DNA of 64,000 nt from Tatumella ptyseos ATCC 33301 (lineage in GTDB: Bacteria; Pseudomonadota; Gammaproteobacteria; Enterobacterales; Enterobacteriaceae): the NCBI RefSeq assembly GCF_000735525.1, contig NZ_JMPR01000047.1, positions 1 to 64,000 of the forward strand, in the 5' to 3' direction. This document shows positions 1-9,826 of this stretch, one piece after another. The translations under genes and the position numbers were made by a program. How positions within the stretch are numbered: the first letter of the stretch is position 1; each line of letters starts with the position of its first letter. A model generated the notes under the pieces. That model was not told where the DNA came from. It worked only from the letters and a program-made list of their open reading frames with translations, and made no database searches.

Positions 1-70
1 ATTTTAGAATTCTTGTATAATGCAGAGTGCTGCTATCACATCTTTGTAAACTAACGTTCCAGATTACGCA

Positions 71-147
71 TGGTGCATCCGGGAGGATTCGAACCTCCGA
101 CCGCTCGGTTCGTAGCCGAGTACTCTATCCAGCTGAGCTACGGATGC
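71..147 (-). tRNA. tRNA-Arg (anticodon ACG)
   Basis: This is a 77-nt tRNA on the minus strand, including an encoded CCA end (TGG at 71-73 on the plus strand). The acceptor arms pair as GCATCCG with CGGATGC. The T-loop GTTCGAATC and the anticodon stem-loop around CTACGAA, giving anticodon ACG, are clear. It follows tRNA-Ser(GCT) by 8 nt and is very probably cotranscribed with it. The serV-argV cluster beside csrA in E. coli has the same arrangement. Further tRNA-Arg copies, present in E. coli, may lie outside the window. Confidence 0.97.
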
Positions 148-155
148 AGCGTAAA

Positions 156-248
156 TGGCGGTGAGGGAGGGATTCGAACCCTCGATGCAGCTTTTGACCG
201 CATACTCCCTTAGCAGGGGAGCGCCTTCAGCCTCTCGGCCACCTCACC
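156..248 (-). tRNA. serV: tRNA-Ser (anticodon GCT), serV-like
   Basis: This is a 93-nt class II tRNA with a long variable arm, as expected for serine. The acceptor stem GGTGAGG pairs with the 3' CCTCACC, and an encoded GCCA end is present. The anticodon loop CTGCTAA gives anticodon GCT, which reads AGC and AGU. It is the first gene of the tRNA transcript, upstream of tRNA-Arg, with a good promoter about 65 bp upstream. Confidence 0.97.
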
Positions 249-313
249 ATTGTTACTTTACTTCCCGCCCGACTCAGTGCTTTACATCGCTCTTCGTCGC
301 TGCGTTGGCGCAC

Positions 314-341
314 ATATTACTTTCCCCGACTTATAAGTCAA
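314..341 (-). promoter_or_regulatory. sigma-70 promoter of the tRNA-Ser/tRNA-Arg transcript
   Basis: On the minus strand a TTGACT -35 box (336-341) and a TAATAT -10 box (314-319) are separated by 16 bp. They are followed by the G+C-rich discriminator GTGCGCC. Strong boxes plus a G+C-rich discriminator are typical of stringently controlled stable-RNA promoters. The call is made by eye. Confidence 0.7.
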
Positions 342-470
342 ACTTTTTTTCCGGAAGATTGTTTGTTTGAGCGCTTCTTCATCAATCAGGATATTTAAAA
401 AGCAAAAAGAGTGGTTTTTCAACAGCACAGCACGGGCTAAGAAAGACAGAGCAACGAAAAGCCGATCGTT

Positions 471-504
471 AAAAAGAGGCGCGCCTCGTTAAAAAACGAG
501 GCGC
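471..504 (-). terminator. Rho-independent terminator of csrA
   Basis: A perfect 10-bp inverted repeat (481-490 with 495-504, GCGCCTCGTT and AACGAGGCGC, 4-nt loop) lies 8 nt downstream of the csrA stop codon. It is followed on the minus strand by GCCTCTTTTT. This is a good intrinsic terminator. Confidence 0.8.
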
Positions 505-512
505 TGAATATG

Positions 513-698
513 TTAGTAGTCAGGCTGCTGGGTTTTTTCTGCCTGAATGCGTTGGTAGATCTCTTCCCGGTGGACAGAAACCTCTTTGGGAGCATTAACG
601 CCTATACGTACCTGATTCCCTTTCACACCTAATACCGTGACCGTCACCTCATCGCCAATCATGAGGGTTTCACCAACTCGACGAGTTAGAATAAGCAT
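513..698 (-). CDS. csrA: carbon storage regulator CsrA
   Basis: The 61-residue protein has the exact family length and begins [10 protein letters not shown]. CsrA is a homodimeric RNA-binding protein that binds GGA motifs in 5' leaders, repressing glycogen and biofilm genes and activating motility. The conserved RNA-contact residues L4, R6, R7 and the C-terminal VHREEIY segment (including R44) are visible. An AAGGAG-like ribosome-binding site lies just upstream of the ATG. It sits between alaS and the tRNA cluster, as in E. coli, and ends in its own terminator. In relatives CsrA also influences T6SS and fimbrial expression; no CsrA site was sought systematically here. Confidence 0.98.
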   Translation of the reverse strand: MLILTRRVGETLMIGDEVTVTVLGVKGNQVRIGVNAPKEVSVHREEIYQRIQAEKTQQPDY

Positions 699-895
699 TC
701 TTTGCTCCTTGAAAGATTAAAAGAGTCGGGCCTGTTCATGCTCCCGGCAAATCCATCGTATAACGCAACACATATATTGACTATGACTGATACAGAAAAT
801 TCAATCAGTTTGCCAATACATTTCGCTAATAGTTAGTTTAGCCGAAATACACCATTACGCCCTGACTTTATCATTACTGGCTGTTCATCGTGTAA

Positions 896-924
896 AAAGC
901 GCCCGGAGAAACCTCCTGAGCGCC
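896..924 (-). terminator. Rho-independent terminator of alaS
   Basis: About 25 nt downstream of alaS on the minus strand, GCGCTCAGGAG pairs with CTCCGGGCGC (one bulged A, one G-T pair) around a GTTT loop. A TTTTTA tract follows. It separates alaS from csrA. Confidence 0.75.
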
Positions 925-949
925 TTTACCGATAGCTCGTTTTAATTCA

Positions 950-3577
950 TTACAACTTAGCGCTGACCAGCGCTTCAACCCCTGCCAGAGCTGCCGGTAA
1001 TGCAGCAGGGTCCGTTCCGCCGGCCTGAGCCATGTCCGGACGACCACCACCTTTACCACCAACCTGACCGGCGATGACGCTAATCAGTTCCCCTGCCTTT
1101 ACCTTATTCGTTAAATCTTTCGTGACACCAGCAATTAGAGAAACTTTACCTTCATTCGCAGTGCCAAGCACAATAACAGCAGAACCCAGCTGATTTTTCA
1201 AATCATCAACCATCGTCCGTAGCAATTTAGGCTCGGCGTTCTTCAGCTCGCTAACCAGCACACGGACGCCCTTAATATCAATGGCCTTCGCTGCCAGGGA
1301 ACTGCTCTCCTGAGCTGCCTGCTGATCCTGCAACTGCTGTACCTCTTTCTCCAGTGAACGAACCTGCTCCACCAGAGATCGTACTTTTTCATTCAGGTTA
1401 CTGTTATTGGCTTTCACCTGATGTGCAATTTCATGCAACTGAGCATCCTGAGTGAACACACTCTCCAGCGCCGTCTGACCGGTCACGGCTTCAATACGAC
1501 GAACACCGGCCGCAGTACCTGACTCTGAGGTGATACGGAACAGACCGATGTCTCCGGTCCGGCTGGCGTGAGTTCCCCCACACAGCTCGACAGAGAAGTC
1601 TCCCATCGTCAGGACACGAACTTTCTGATCGTATTTTTCACCAAACAACGCCATTGCGCCGTTTTCCCTGGCCTCGTCCAAATCCATAATACTGGTTTCG
1701 ACAGGCAGGTTGCGGCGAATTTGCGCGTTCACAATCTCATTAACACGACGTAACTGCTCCGGTTTTACCGCTTCGGTATGAGAAAAATCGAACCGCAGAT
1801 ACTTGTCATTCACCAGTGACCCTTTCTGAGCCACGTGATCACCTAACACTTCACGCAATGCCGCATGCAGTAAGTGCGTGGCTGAGTGATTCAAACGAAT
1901 CCGGGCACGGCGCTGTTCGTCAACGTTAGCGGCTACGCTATCCCCAACCTTCAACGTCCCTTCGGTCAGCGTCCCCAGATGGCCGTTGGACTGACCATAC
2001 TTACGGGTATCAGACACCGTGAAGGTGACCCCGTTAGCCGTCAGAGTACCGGTATCACCCACCTGTCCGCCCGACTCCCCGTAGAACGGTGTCTGGTCCA
2101 GAATAATAATGGCCTCTTGCCCGGCGTTGAGTTCTTCTGTGGCTTGTCCTTCTACAAAAATCCCAGTGATTTCGGACTGCGCCTGCAGGGCATCGTACCC
2201 TGTAAAGGCAGAGTCTTTTTCGACACGAATAAGATTGGTGTAGTCCGCGCTGAATCCGCTGGCTTCGCGCGCACGTTGACGCTGCGCTTCCATTGCCTCT
2301 TCAAACCCGGCTTCATCAATTTTCAGATTACGTTCACGGCAGACATCCGCCGTTAAATCCGCAGGGAAGCCAAACGTATCATACAGACGGAAAACCGTTT
2401 CACCGTCCAGAGTATCTCCGGTCAGTGCTGACAGCTCTTCGTCCAGCAGGGCCAGACCACGTTCCAGCGTTTTTGCAAACTGCTCTTCTTCAGTTTTCAG
2501 CACTGCTTCAACATGATCTTTCTGTTTACGAAGCTCTTCACCGGCAATATCCATAACGTCAATCAACGGCTGTACCAGTTTGTAGAAGAAGCTCTCTTTG
2601 GCACCGAGCATATTCCCGTGACGAACCGCACGGCGAATAATACGACGCAGGACATAACCCCGGTTTTCATTGGATGGGATCACACCATCAGCAATCAGGA
2701 ATGCACAGGAACGGATATGGTCAGCAATAACACGCAGCGATTTATTATTAAGATCGGTAGTACCGGTCACCTCTGCTACTGCACGGATCAGGTTACGGAA
2801 CAGGTCGATTTCATAGTTAGAATTAACGTGTTGTAATACCGCGCTGATACGTTCCAGACCCATACCGGTATCTACAGAAGGTTTGGGTAACGGCAGCATG
2901 GCTCCGTCAGGCTGACGGTTAAACTGCATAAAGACGATATTCCAGATCTCTATGTAACGATCGCCATCTTCTTCAGGGCTGCCCGGAGGACCTCCCCAGA
3001 TATGGTCTCCGTGATCATAGAAAATCTCACTGCATGGGCCACAAGGGCCGGTATCACCCATCTGCCAGAAGTTATCAGAGGCGTAGGCACTCCCTTTATT
3101 GTCGCCGATGCGGATAATACGCTCCGGGGGAATACCAATATCATTTGCCCAGATATTATAGGCTTCGTCATCGGTCTCATAGACAGTGACCCATAACCGC
3201 TCTTTAGGCAGACTGAACCATTCATCACCGGTCAGTAACTCCCAGGCGTAAGCGATTGCATCAGATTTGAAATAGTCGCCGAAACTGAAGTTACCCAGCA
3301 TTTCGAAAAAGGTGTGGTGACGCGCGGTGTACCCGACATTTTCCAGGTCGTTATGTTTACCGCCCGCACGCACGCAACGCTGTGACGTGGTTGCACGATG
3401 ATAGCTACGTTTATCCTGACCGAGGAAAACGTCTTTAAACTGGTTCATACCGGCGTTAGTAAACAGCAACGTCGGATCGTTATTCGGTACGAGGGAGCTG
3501 CTGGCTACAACCTGATGTCCCTTGCCATGAAAGAAATCGAGAAACGCTTGACGGATCTCAGCAGTACTCTTGCTCAT
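950..3577 (-). CDS. alaS: alanine--tRNA ligase
   Basis: This is the full-length class II alanyl-tRNA synthetase of 875 residues, matching the about 876 of E. coli. It charges tRNA-Ala in the cytoplasm. Visible from the N terminus are the catalytic domain starting [16 protein letters not shown], the motif 2 region ending in [18 protein letters not shown], and motif 3 with GLERI. The editing-domain zinc ligands HSATH (about residue 565) and CGGTH (about residue 665) are present. A coiled segment and a glycine-rich C-Ala domain ([15 protein letters not shown]) follow. It lies between recX and csrA in the standard enterobacterial order. No anomaly is seen. Confidence 0.98.
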   Translation of the reverse strand: MSKSTAEIRQAFLDFFHGKGHQVVASSSLVPNNDPTLLFTNAGMNQFKDVFLGQDKRSYHRATTSQRCVRAGGKHNDLENVGYTARHHTFFEMLGNFSFGDYFKSDAIAYAWELLTGDEWFSLPKERLWVTVYETDDEAYNIWANDIGIPPERIIRIGDNKGSAYASDNFWQMGDTGPCGPCSEIFYDHGDHIWGGPPGSPEEDGDRYIEIWNIVFMQFNRQPDGAMLPLPKPSVDTGMGLERISAVLQHVNSNYEIDLFRNLIRAVAEVTGTTDLNNKSLRVIADHIRSCAFLIADGVIPSNENRGYVLRRIIRRAVRHGNMLGAKESFFYKLVQPLIDVMDIAGEELRKQKDHVEAVLKTEEEQFAKTLERGLALLDEELSALTGDTLDGETVFRLYDTFGFPADLTADVCRERNLKIDEAGFEEAMEAQRQRAREASGFSADYTNLIRVEKDSAFTGYDALQAQSEITGIFVEGQATEELNAGQEAIIILDQTPFYGESGGQVGDTGTLTANGVTFTVSDTRKYGQSNGHLGTLTEGTLKVGDSVAANVDEQRRARIRLNHSATHLLHAALREVLGDHVAQKGSLVNDKYLRFDFSHTEAVKPEQLRRVNEIVNAQIRRNLPVETSIMDLDEARENGAMALFGEKYDQKVRVLTMGDFSVELCGGTHASRTGDIGLFRITSESGTAAGVRRIEAVTGQTALESVFTQDAQLHEIAHQVKANNSNLNEKVRSLVEQVRSLEKEVQQLQDQQAAQESSSLAAKAIDIKGVRVLVSELKNAEPKLLRTMVDDLKNQLGSAVIVLGTANEGKVSLIAGVTKDLTNKVKAGELISVIAGQVGGKGGGRPDMAQAGGTDPAALPAALAGVEALVSAKL

Positions 3578-3713
3578 AATTATCCTGGTATCACGCTAAC
3601 GGATGTTCCTCTCAGTCCGGGCGATTGCTGAAATAACATCTGGCCGTGACGAAGGAACAAAAAGTGGGAATAAGATAAGTTTTCTTCACGGGGAAGTAAA
3701 ATCCCATTATGGC

Positions 3714-4223
3714 TCAGTGACCAAAATTTGCTAAAACAGCACGAATATCTGCCATAAGAAAGCCTCTGGAGTATAAAAAACGTTGTGCTTTCGCTTTTTC
3801 TTTCAGACAGGCCGGTCCCTGATCTCCATATTTTTTCTGTGCAACGTCACTGGCACACGCCAGCCAGTCAACATCTGCCTCACTCATTGCCCTCTCAATG
3901 ACGTGTCTGTCCACGCCTTTCTGCGTTAAATCCTGACGTATACGTTGAGGGCCGTAACCACTCCGGCTCCGGCTGACAATAAAGCGTTCGGTAAAGCTGT
4001 CATCATTCAGCCAGCCGTTTTCATGGCAGTAAGCGATGACCTGTTCCAGCGCTTCCTCATCCAGGGGCTCTGCACTGCCCTGTCGCAACTCGCTTCGACG
4101 CAGTGACAGATGAATTTTCTCCCGCAACTCCTGTTCCGGATGGTCACGCTGGGCAAGCAGCCTCATTGCACGGTCAAGGAGTGCAGTAAATGACGGGCGT
4201 CGTTCGTTTTCTGTAAAAAGCAT
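3714..4223 (-). CDS. recX: recombination regulatory protein RecX
   Basis: RecX is a small helical protein that caps RecA filaments and moderates recombination and the SOS response. The 169-residue product is close to the usual 150-170. The family pattern is visible as three-helix repeats, with NGWLNDDSFTERFIVSRSRSGYGPQRIRQDL and a second GV..HVIERAM segment. It begins 128 bp downstream of recA on the same strand, with a recA terminator between them. In E. coli recX is transcribed partly by read-through of that terminator, and the same layout holds here. Confidence 0.95.
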   Translation of the reverse strand: MLFTENERRPSFTALLDRAMRLLAQRDHPEQELREKIHLSLRRSELRQGSAEPLDEEALEQVIAYCHENGWLNDDSFTERFIVSRSRSGYGPQRIRQDLTQKGVDRHVIERAMSEADVDWLACASDVAQKKYGDQGPACLKEKAKAQRFLYSRGFLMADIRAVLANFGH

Positions 4224-4287
4224 GGTGTTCCTTTCTCTGACCGGTAAAACAGTGAATACCGCCCTACTCTATCAGTGGCGGCGGGTA

Positions 4288-4330
4288 AAAAAAAACGGGA
4301 GCAGCCCTGAGGCTATCTCCCGTTTTTTTA
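4288..4330 (-). terminator. recA terminator (bidirectional-looking hairpin)
   Basis: CGGGAG...CTCCCG arms enclose an inner AGCC/GGCT stem. On the minus strand AAAAAAACGGGAG...CTCCCGTTTTTTTT gives an intrinsic terminator just after recA. Partial read-through would feed recX. Confidence 0.85.
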
Positions 4331-4351
4331 ATATCCGTCAGACTTTTTACA

Positions 4352-5434
<1,083 letters not shown>

Positions 5435-5489
5435 TTATGCCGGATTAGCCAGGCAAATTTGATGATATTCTCTGTCTCTGTGACCACCA

Positions 5490-5517
5490 ATTATACTGTA
5501 TAGTCATACAGTATCAA
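5490..5517 (-). promoter_or_regulatory. recA promoter with LexA (SOS) box
   Basis: On the minus strand a TTGATA -35 (5512-5517) and a TATAAT -10 (5490-5495) flank a perfect SOS box CTGTATAGTCATACAG (5496-5511). The arrangement is nearly identical to the E. coli recA promoter, so LexA would block RNA polymerase directly. Confidence 0.95.
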
Positions 5518-5519
5518 GT

Positions 5520-6011
5520 TTATTTTTCCGCAAATCCTTCACACAATGTTTGCAGTGCAAAAATGACCGCCTGCTTGCGAACTTCATCACGGTCACCCCG
5601 GAACAAACGATGAATGGCCACCGTTTCACCGGCTACAGAAGCAAAACCAAACCAGACCGTTCCTACCGGTTTCTCGTCACTGCCCCCACCGGGGCCGGCA
5701 ATGCCGCTGACGGCAATAGCATAATCAGCGCCCGCCTGCTGCAGCGCACCGTTCGCCATTTCACGGACCGTTGGCTCACTGACTGCTCCGTGGGTTTCCA
5801 GCGTATCAGGGCTCACGCCCAGCATCGTTGTTTTAGCTTCGTTGCTGTAGGTCACAAACCCCTGTTCAAACCAGGCCGAACTGCCGCTGATATCGGTAAT
5901 GACCTTGGCTATCCACCCCCCGGTACAGGATTCCGCCGCCGTTAACGTCGCCCCGCGGGACAACAAAAACTGGCCGGCTTTAATGCTTAACTGCTGTAAG
6001 TCCCTATCCAT
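5520..6011 (-). CDS. pncC: nicotinamide-nucleotide amidohydrolase PncC
   Basis: PncC (formerly YgaD, the CinA C-terminal domain) deamidates NMN to nicotinate mononucleotide in the pyridine nucleotide cycle. The hallmark ESCTGG motif at about residues 31-36 is present, along with the GVSPDTLE..GAVSE and VSGIAGPGGGS..KPVGTVW segments. The start is placed at MDRDLQQ, which has AGGAGA spaced properly upstream; this gives 163 residues, like the 165 of E. coli. An ATG five codons upstream is possible. It is the standard gene upstream of recA and ends at the recA promoter. Confidence 0.93.
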   Translation of the reverse strand: MDRDLQQLSIKAGQFLLSRGATLTAAESCTGGWIAKVITDISGSSAWFEQGFVTYSNEAKTTMLGVSPDTLETHGAVSEPTVREMANGALQQAGADYAIAVSGIAGPGGGSDEKPVGTVWFGFASVAGETVAIHRLFRGDRDEVRKQAVIFALQTLCEGFAEK

Positions 6012-6169
6012 CGTCTCTCCTGTCATTTTCCGGCATGAAAAATGTCTGCCACACCTCAGAAGATACTATGGGTTAATCTCTGGTTTTCAAGTGATCTCCG
6101 CCGGCTTGCGGGTGATTTGGGAATAAGGCTGAGGGAAAACAGTAAGAAAAGAGGGAAAGTTAATCGCGC

Positions 6170-6200
6170 GGTGCCCGGCCTCACAACTGTACCGGGCACC
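6170..6200 (-). terminator. hairpin downstream of yjdM
   Basis: A 9-bp inverted repeat GGTGCCCGG/CCGGGCACC lies about 25 nt downstream of the yjdM stop codon. The U-tract is weak, so its strength as an intrinsic terminator is uncertain. Confidence 0.5.
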
Positions 6201-6225
6201 ACGAAAGTGCAAAACGGAAAGAACG

Positions 6226-6564
6226 TTAGTTCTTTTTCACGAACTCAGATTTCAGTTTCATCGGACCAAAGCCATCGATACGGCAATCGATATTATGGTC
6301 TCCTTCGACCAGACGAATACTTTTCACGCGGGTACCGATTTTTAAGACGGATGAGCTGCCTTTCACTTTCAGATCTTTAATTACTGTCACTGAATCGCCG
6401 TCCGCCAACAGATTCCCGTTAGCATCGCGTACCTGAAGCTCAGTTTCCGCAGGCTGGCTTTCATTCACCGGCCAGAGGTGACCACATTCAGGACAATTGT
6501 AGTTATCATTATCCTGCCAGGTATACTCTGAATGGCATTGCGGGCAGGGAGGTAATGTTTGCAT
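6226..6564 (-). CDS. yjdM: zinc ribbon protein YjdM (PhnA family)
   Basis: The 112-residue product starts [10 protein letters not shown], with a zinc ribbon formed by CPQC and CPEC near residues 7-27. The PhnA C-terminal domain follows, with [15 protein letters not shown] and [15 protein letters not shown]. The older name PhnA (alkylphosphonate uptake operon) is misleading: the YjdM family has no proven phosphonate role, and the molecular function is not established. The length and ending match E. coli YjdM. The ATG follows a weak ribosome-binding site. It stands alone between mltB and pncC. Confidence 0.93.
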   Translation of the reverse strand: MQTLPPCPQCHSEYTWQDNDNYNCPECGHLWPVNESQPAETELQVRDANGNLLADGDSVTVIKDLKVKGSSSVLKIGTRVKSIRLVEGDHNIDCRIDGFGPMKLKSEFVKKN

Positions 6565-6596
6565 GGGAATTCCTTCATGTAACGGCAGGCACAAAG

Positions 6597-6615
6597 GGCG
6601 CCCGCAAAGGGCGCC
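6597..6615 (-). terminator. hairpin between mltB and yjdM
   Basis: GGCGCCC and GGGCGCC form a 7-bp stem with a 5-nt loop just downstream of mltB on the minus strand. A short CTTTGTG follows rather than a proper U-run. It is a plausible weak terminator. Confidence 0.4.
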
Positions 6616-6652
6616 ATAGTATATCCACACATTTGATAAGGGAAGGGTTGAA

Positions 6653-7723
6653 TTAAAAAATGCGCCCTTGCCGGGCATTGCGTACCGCCTCGCCCAGCTG
6701 CCAGACCGCCATTGCATAGTGTGTGCTGTGGTTATAGCGGGTGATGACATAAAAGTTAGGTAACCCGAACCAGTACTGATAATACTGCCCCATATCCAGG
6801 CGAAGCAGACTCACCTCTGTAGAGCCTGACAGCGCCATTTGCGGCTGCAGGCCGTAGGCCGCCAGCTGACTCACGCTATAACGTGTAGTAAAGCCATCTT
6901 TGAGGCCGGGGGCTGAACCGTTCGCAGTGACAGCCACTGCCTGACCGGCTTGCCAGCCGTGCTGTTGGAAATAGTGGGCCACGCTACCGATAGCATCGAC
7001 GGGATCCCACAGATTAATATGCCCGTCGCCGTTGAAATCGACCGCATATTTCTGATACGCCGATGGCATAAACTGCCCGTAGCCCATCGCACCGGCAAAC
7101 GATCCTCTCAGCCCGAGCGGACTTTCTTTTTCATTGCGGGCCATCAGCAGAAAGGTCTCAAGTTCGCTGCTGAAATAGGCTGAACGCCTCGGGTAATCAA
7201 ACGCCAGCGTTGCCAGCGCATCCAGAATCCTGGTTTTCCCCATCACCCGGCCCCAACGGGTTTCAACCCCGATAATGCCGACAATAATTTCGGGAGGTAC
7301 ACCGTATTTCTGCTGAGCTTGCTGAAGTTCGGTCTGATATTGATCCCAGAAAGCCACTCCGTTTTGGACATTGCCCGGGGTAATGAAATTTTTCCGGTAG
7401 CGTAACCATGCACCATTAGGGCCGACGGCCGGTGCCACATTTGGCGCCTGGCGATCCATGAGACGTAGCACATAATCCAGACGACGGGCCTGTCCCAGCC
7501 AGGACTCCAGCTGACGGCGATCGAAACCATGTTTTTTAACCATCATCGTGATGAACGCTTCAGTCTGAGGTTGTCCCAGAAAATCGGCGGACAACATCCC
7601 CTGCCCGGCCCCGGGAGGACGTAAAAAACCCTCCTGTGGCGAAGACCCGGAAGCCCCTTGCGGTTTACTGCTACAAGCGGCAAGTAAGGCAAATAACGGT
7701 AACAACGCAATTTTGTAACGCAT
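6653..7723 (-). CDS. mltB: membrane-bound lytic murein transglycosylase B
   Basis: MltB is an outer-membrane lipoprotein that cleaves the MurNAc-GlcNAc bond with 1,6-anhydro ring formation, in peptidoglycan turnover. The 356-residue protein has a lipoprotein signal with lipobox LLAAC (Cys17). The catalytic glutamate lies in [10 protein letters not shown] (about E154). The SltB-family EF-hand-like calcium loop [11 protein letters not shown] and the YGQFMPSAY substrate segment follow. Length and domain order match E. coli MltB (361). In E. coli mltB lies near srlA and pncC, so this is backbone. It is the last conserved gene before the accessory T6SS block. Confidence 0.96.
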   Translation of the reverse strand: MRYKIALLPLFALLAACSSKPQGASGSSPQEGFLRPPGAGQGMLSADFLGQPQTEAFITMMVKKHGFDRRQLESWLGQARRLDYVLRLMDRQAPNVAPAVGPNGAWLRYRKNFITPGNVQNGVAFWDQYQTELQQAQQKYGVPPEIIVGIIGVETRWGRVMGKTRILDALATLAFDYPRRSAYFSSELETFLLMARNEKESPLGLRGSFAGAMGYGQFMPSAYQKYAVDFNGDGHINLWDPVDAIGSVAHYFQQHGWQAGQAVAVTANGSAPGLKDGFTTRYSVSQLAAYGLQPQMALSGSTEVSLLRLDMGQYYQYWFGLPNFYVITRYNHSTHYAMAVWQLGEAVRNARQGRIF

Positions 7724-7886
7724 CAGGGACCCATCAACCAGAAAACAGAAAGATTTCCATCATAATGCTTTCGCCCGCAGACCCAAAGTGACTCCGGAAA
7801 AAAATTCCGAAAATTGCTGATAAAAAGCATTTAAGCCGAAGGATATTCCGGCCGTGAGGTCATAAAACCGGGTCCGGCTATCCGGC

Positions 7887-8473
7887 TTACAAAAATAGCG
7901 TATTTTTTCTGTCTCCCCCCGAACGGGATATAAAAAAAGCATAGCGATAAAATTCCGCCCGATTGGCCGCCCCCATTTTCCGGCTGACGTTACGGTAATG
8001 TGCACTGATGGTTTTTTCTGAACGGTTCAGTGCCCGGGAGATATCCTGACAGGTCATCCCGCGGCCTATCAGGATCATGACCTGATACTCAGTATCAGAT
8101 AACTGCCTGTAACCGCTCAATTTTGAAAGGCTGTCTGTCAGGGGGAGTCCCATGCTTGCCGTCGCAATGCTCAGAATTTTTTTATTTTTAAGGAAAAATC
8201 ATCGACCGGACATTTCCGGCTGAGAAACGGAACGTGCAACGTCATCACCGGGAAGGCAGCGGACGTCTGTTCCCGGCAGACAGGCAAAACCGGTAACTTC
8301 ATAGTAATCGCTTCATGACGGAAAATAATGCGGGCACTATTTTGTAACGGGGACGCTTCCGGAGAAGGAAAACGGATGTCAGCAGGGTCCCCGGAGTATT
8401 GCTGACAGACAATCGCTTTAATCCCTATCACTTCATAGATATTCGGCTCAAAAAAAAGTATTTCCAATGTCAT
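7887..8473 (-). pseudogene. LuxR/BglJ-type regulator split by a frameshift
   Basis: Two minus-strand reading frames together resemble one transcription factor of about 195 residues. The N-terminal part (8171-8473, MTLEILFFEP...) looks like the degenerate receiver region of MatA/BglJ/RcsB-like proteins. The C-terminal part (7887-8153 plus upstream codons) is a LuxR-type HTH with LSDTEYQVMILIGRGM and NRSEKTISAHYRN. The frames are offset by -1 at ATA AAA AAA TTC (about 8178-8189). Re-reading one A gives KKILSIATASMGLPL and restores continuity. It could be a pseudogene, a slippage-expressed gene or a homopolymer sequencing error. Such regulators often sit near fimbrial genes, and it abuts the T6SS/fimbria block. 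The N-terminal assignment is tentative. Confidence 0.65.
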
Positions 8474-8789
8474 TCATTACACCTGTTATTTGTTTTTATA
8501 AGAAGACAAAAGCCGCCTTTCCATAGGCTAATATGCATATTATCGAACAAGGATACAAACAGGATGATTACACCTGACATGTAATTTTCTTTCAATTAAA
8601 CAAGAGGAGTGAGCCAGTATATTTAAATTTATTCATCATTACCGCCCTGCATCTTACCGGTACAGATTACAGCATGCTGTAATAATACAGAAGATGAATA
8701 TCACCGCCCGGATTTATAAAAAATAAATTATCTTACACCCAATAAAAAATAAAAAACCACCGTTTTCTCATCATAGTTTAAGACATTGC
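8474..8789. other. intergenic region without gene, AT-rich
   Basis: These 316 bp separate the end of the tssE operon from the LuxR-like gene. I see no credible ORF. The region holds an 18-bp perfect palindrome (8666-8683) and an A-rich stretch at 8720-8755. It would contain the promoter of the LuxR-like gene. Confidence 0.6.
8666..8683. promoter_or_regulatory. perfect 18-bp palindrome, possible operator
   Basis: ATTACAGCATGCTGTAAT is fully self-complementary. It lies about 190 bp upstream of the LuxR-like gene and about 110 bp from the end of tssE. A perfect palindrome of this size fits a dimeric repressor or activator site, but no binding protein can be named. Confidence 0.35.
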
Positions 8790-9266
8790 CTACTTCATGA
8801 ATAGTTTTCGGCTATCTCTGTCATAATGCCCTTTAAGATAGAGATCCAGCGGCGAGGGATGCCAGTAAATCATCGCTGAGACCTCAACAACTATCGTCAC
8901 CTGTTGCTGTCTGCTCCGGGAGGATTGTGATACACGCACAATTAAGGTTTCCGGGATCACCCGGGGCTCAAAACGTAATATCGCCGTCCTGATATCATGT
9001 TCAGTCCGGTTGCCGTCTTCCTGATCTGAAAAAAAATGGCGGGGTGGCAGGCCAAAATTCATTGAGGATGAAAGGATGTTCGGATATTTATCACCGTCAA
9101 TTTCATTTTCTGCATTGGTATGATTTAATAATTCTATAATTTCAGTGATCACCAGCTGACGCATTTTTTCAGCGCTTATCCGGTAATCTCCGTTTTTACA
9201 TTCCGGACTTTCAGAATAAATAAGCCTTTCCGATAACGCTGGCGGGTAACGCCATCCTGATTTCAT
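8790..9266 (-). CDS. tssE: T6SS baseplate protein TssE (GpW/gp25 family)
   Basis: TssE is the gp25-like wedge protein of the T6SS baseplate and initiates sheath polymerisation. The family signature is the segment from about residue 80 on: SSSMNFGLPP, then HDIRTAILRFEPRVIPETLIVRV, with the EPR motif, then a beta-rich C terminus. The start is placed at MKSGWRYP, since GGAGGGG lies 6-7 nt upstream; an ATG nine codons earlier has no ribosome-binding site. That gives 158 residues, normal for TssE. It is the last gene of the minus T6SS arm, 56 nt after an unknown gene; in most systems tssE lies near tssB/tssC or tssF. Confidence 0.88.
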   Translation of the reverse strand: MKSGWRYPPALSERLIYSESPECKNGDYRISAEKMRQLVITEIIELLNHTNAENEIDGDKYPNILSSSMNFGLPPRHFFSDQEDGNRTEHDIRTAILRFEPRVIPETLIVRVSQSSRSRQQQVTIVVEVSAMIYWHPSPLDLYLKGHYDRDSRKLFMK

Positions 9267-9322
9267 ATTATTCCCCTCCCCCGGAATTTTCATCCGGGAT
9301 TAAGTACAAGGTAATACATTCG

Positions 9323-9826
9323 TTATTTAACATCAGGTAAATCTCTCACCAGATATTCCGGAGCCAGTGCAGAGAAAAGATCCTGTTCATCCTCCCCGAA
9401 CAGTGTCCGGGAAATCCATTCATCCTGGGACGTTTCGCCAAGTACCCGGTCAATCAGCCGATCGTCACCCAGCAGGTATTCAGTCAGCGTTTTCTGATCT
9501 GCTGCGGGATCCGGACCTGAACTTTCCGGCGGGATGATTTTCTCCGGTGAGCCTGCCGTCTCTTTGCGCTGCATCCCCTGCGGGTCACAGAGATAACAGA
9601 TATACTCATCCCCCAGAACTTTCAGAATATCACGGGCATTCTCACTCAGCAGACTGTAACCGCTATGCTTATCCGTCGCATAGGTCCCACCGCTGAACTG
9701 GCTATCCACCACAAAAAATTCCCCGGAGATCAGGGACTGCTGATCCGCGGGAAGCTCCGGGCGGTGAGATGCTGAACGCGCTTTCCCGCCCCCCGCGGGC
9801 TTCCCACGATTAGCCAATAAAAACAT
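9323..9826 (-). CDS. hypothetical protein translationally coupled to PAAR; candidate T6SS cargo or adaptor
   Basis: I do not recognise this 167-residue protein. The start ATG lies inside the last codons of the PAAR gene (17-nt overlap) with GGGAG upstream, so coupled translation is likely; an earlier in-frame start (9898) would overlap PAAR more deeply. The N terminus is basic and glycine-rich (RGKPAGGGKARSAS). A middle segment has FFVVDSQFSGGTYATDKHSGYSLL and a CYLC pair. The C-terminal 70 residues are acidic (DQKTLTEYLLGDDRLIDRVLGE). There is no signal peptide or TM segment. Position directly after vgrG-PAAR suggests cargo, an adaptor or an immunity protein; that is inference. No toxin motif is visible. 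Confidence 0.7.
   Translation of the reverse strand: MFLLANRGKPAGGGKARSASHRPELPADQQSLISGEFFVVDSQFSGGTYATDKHSGYSLLSENARDILKVLGDEYICYLCDPQGMQRKETAGSPEKIIPPESSGPDPAADQKTLTEYLLGDDRLIDRVLGETSQDEWISRTLFGEDEQDLFSALAPEYLVRDLPDVK

Noticed and set aside
155-370. Plus-strand ORF of 71 codons
   Set aside because: It lies over the antisense of tRNA-Ser and its promoter; no coding signal.
874-1062. Minus-strand ORF of 62 codons at the alaS 3' end
   Set aside because: It is an out-of-frame shadow of alaS and runs through the terminator hairpin.
7760-8005. Minus-strand ORF of 81 codons overlapping the LuxR-like HTH part
   Set aside because: It is in another frame than the conserved HTH, with no family pattern.
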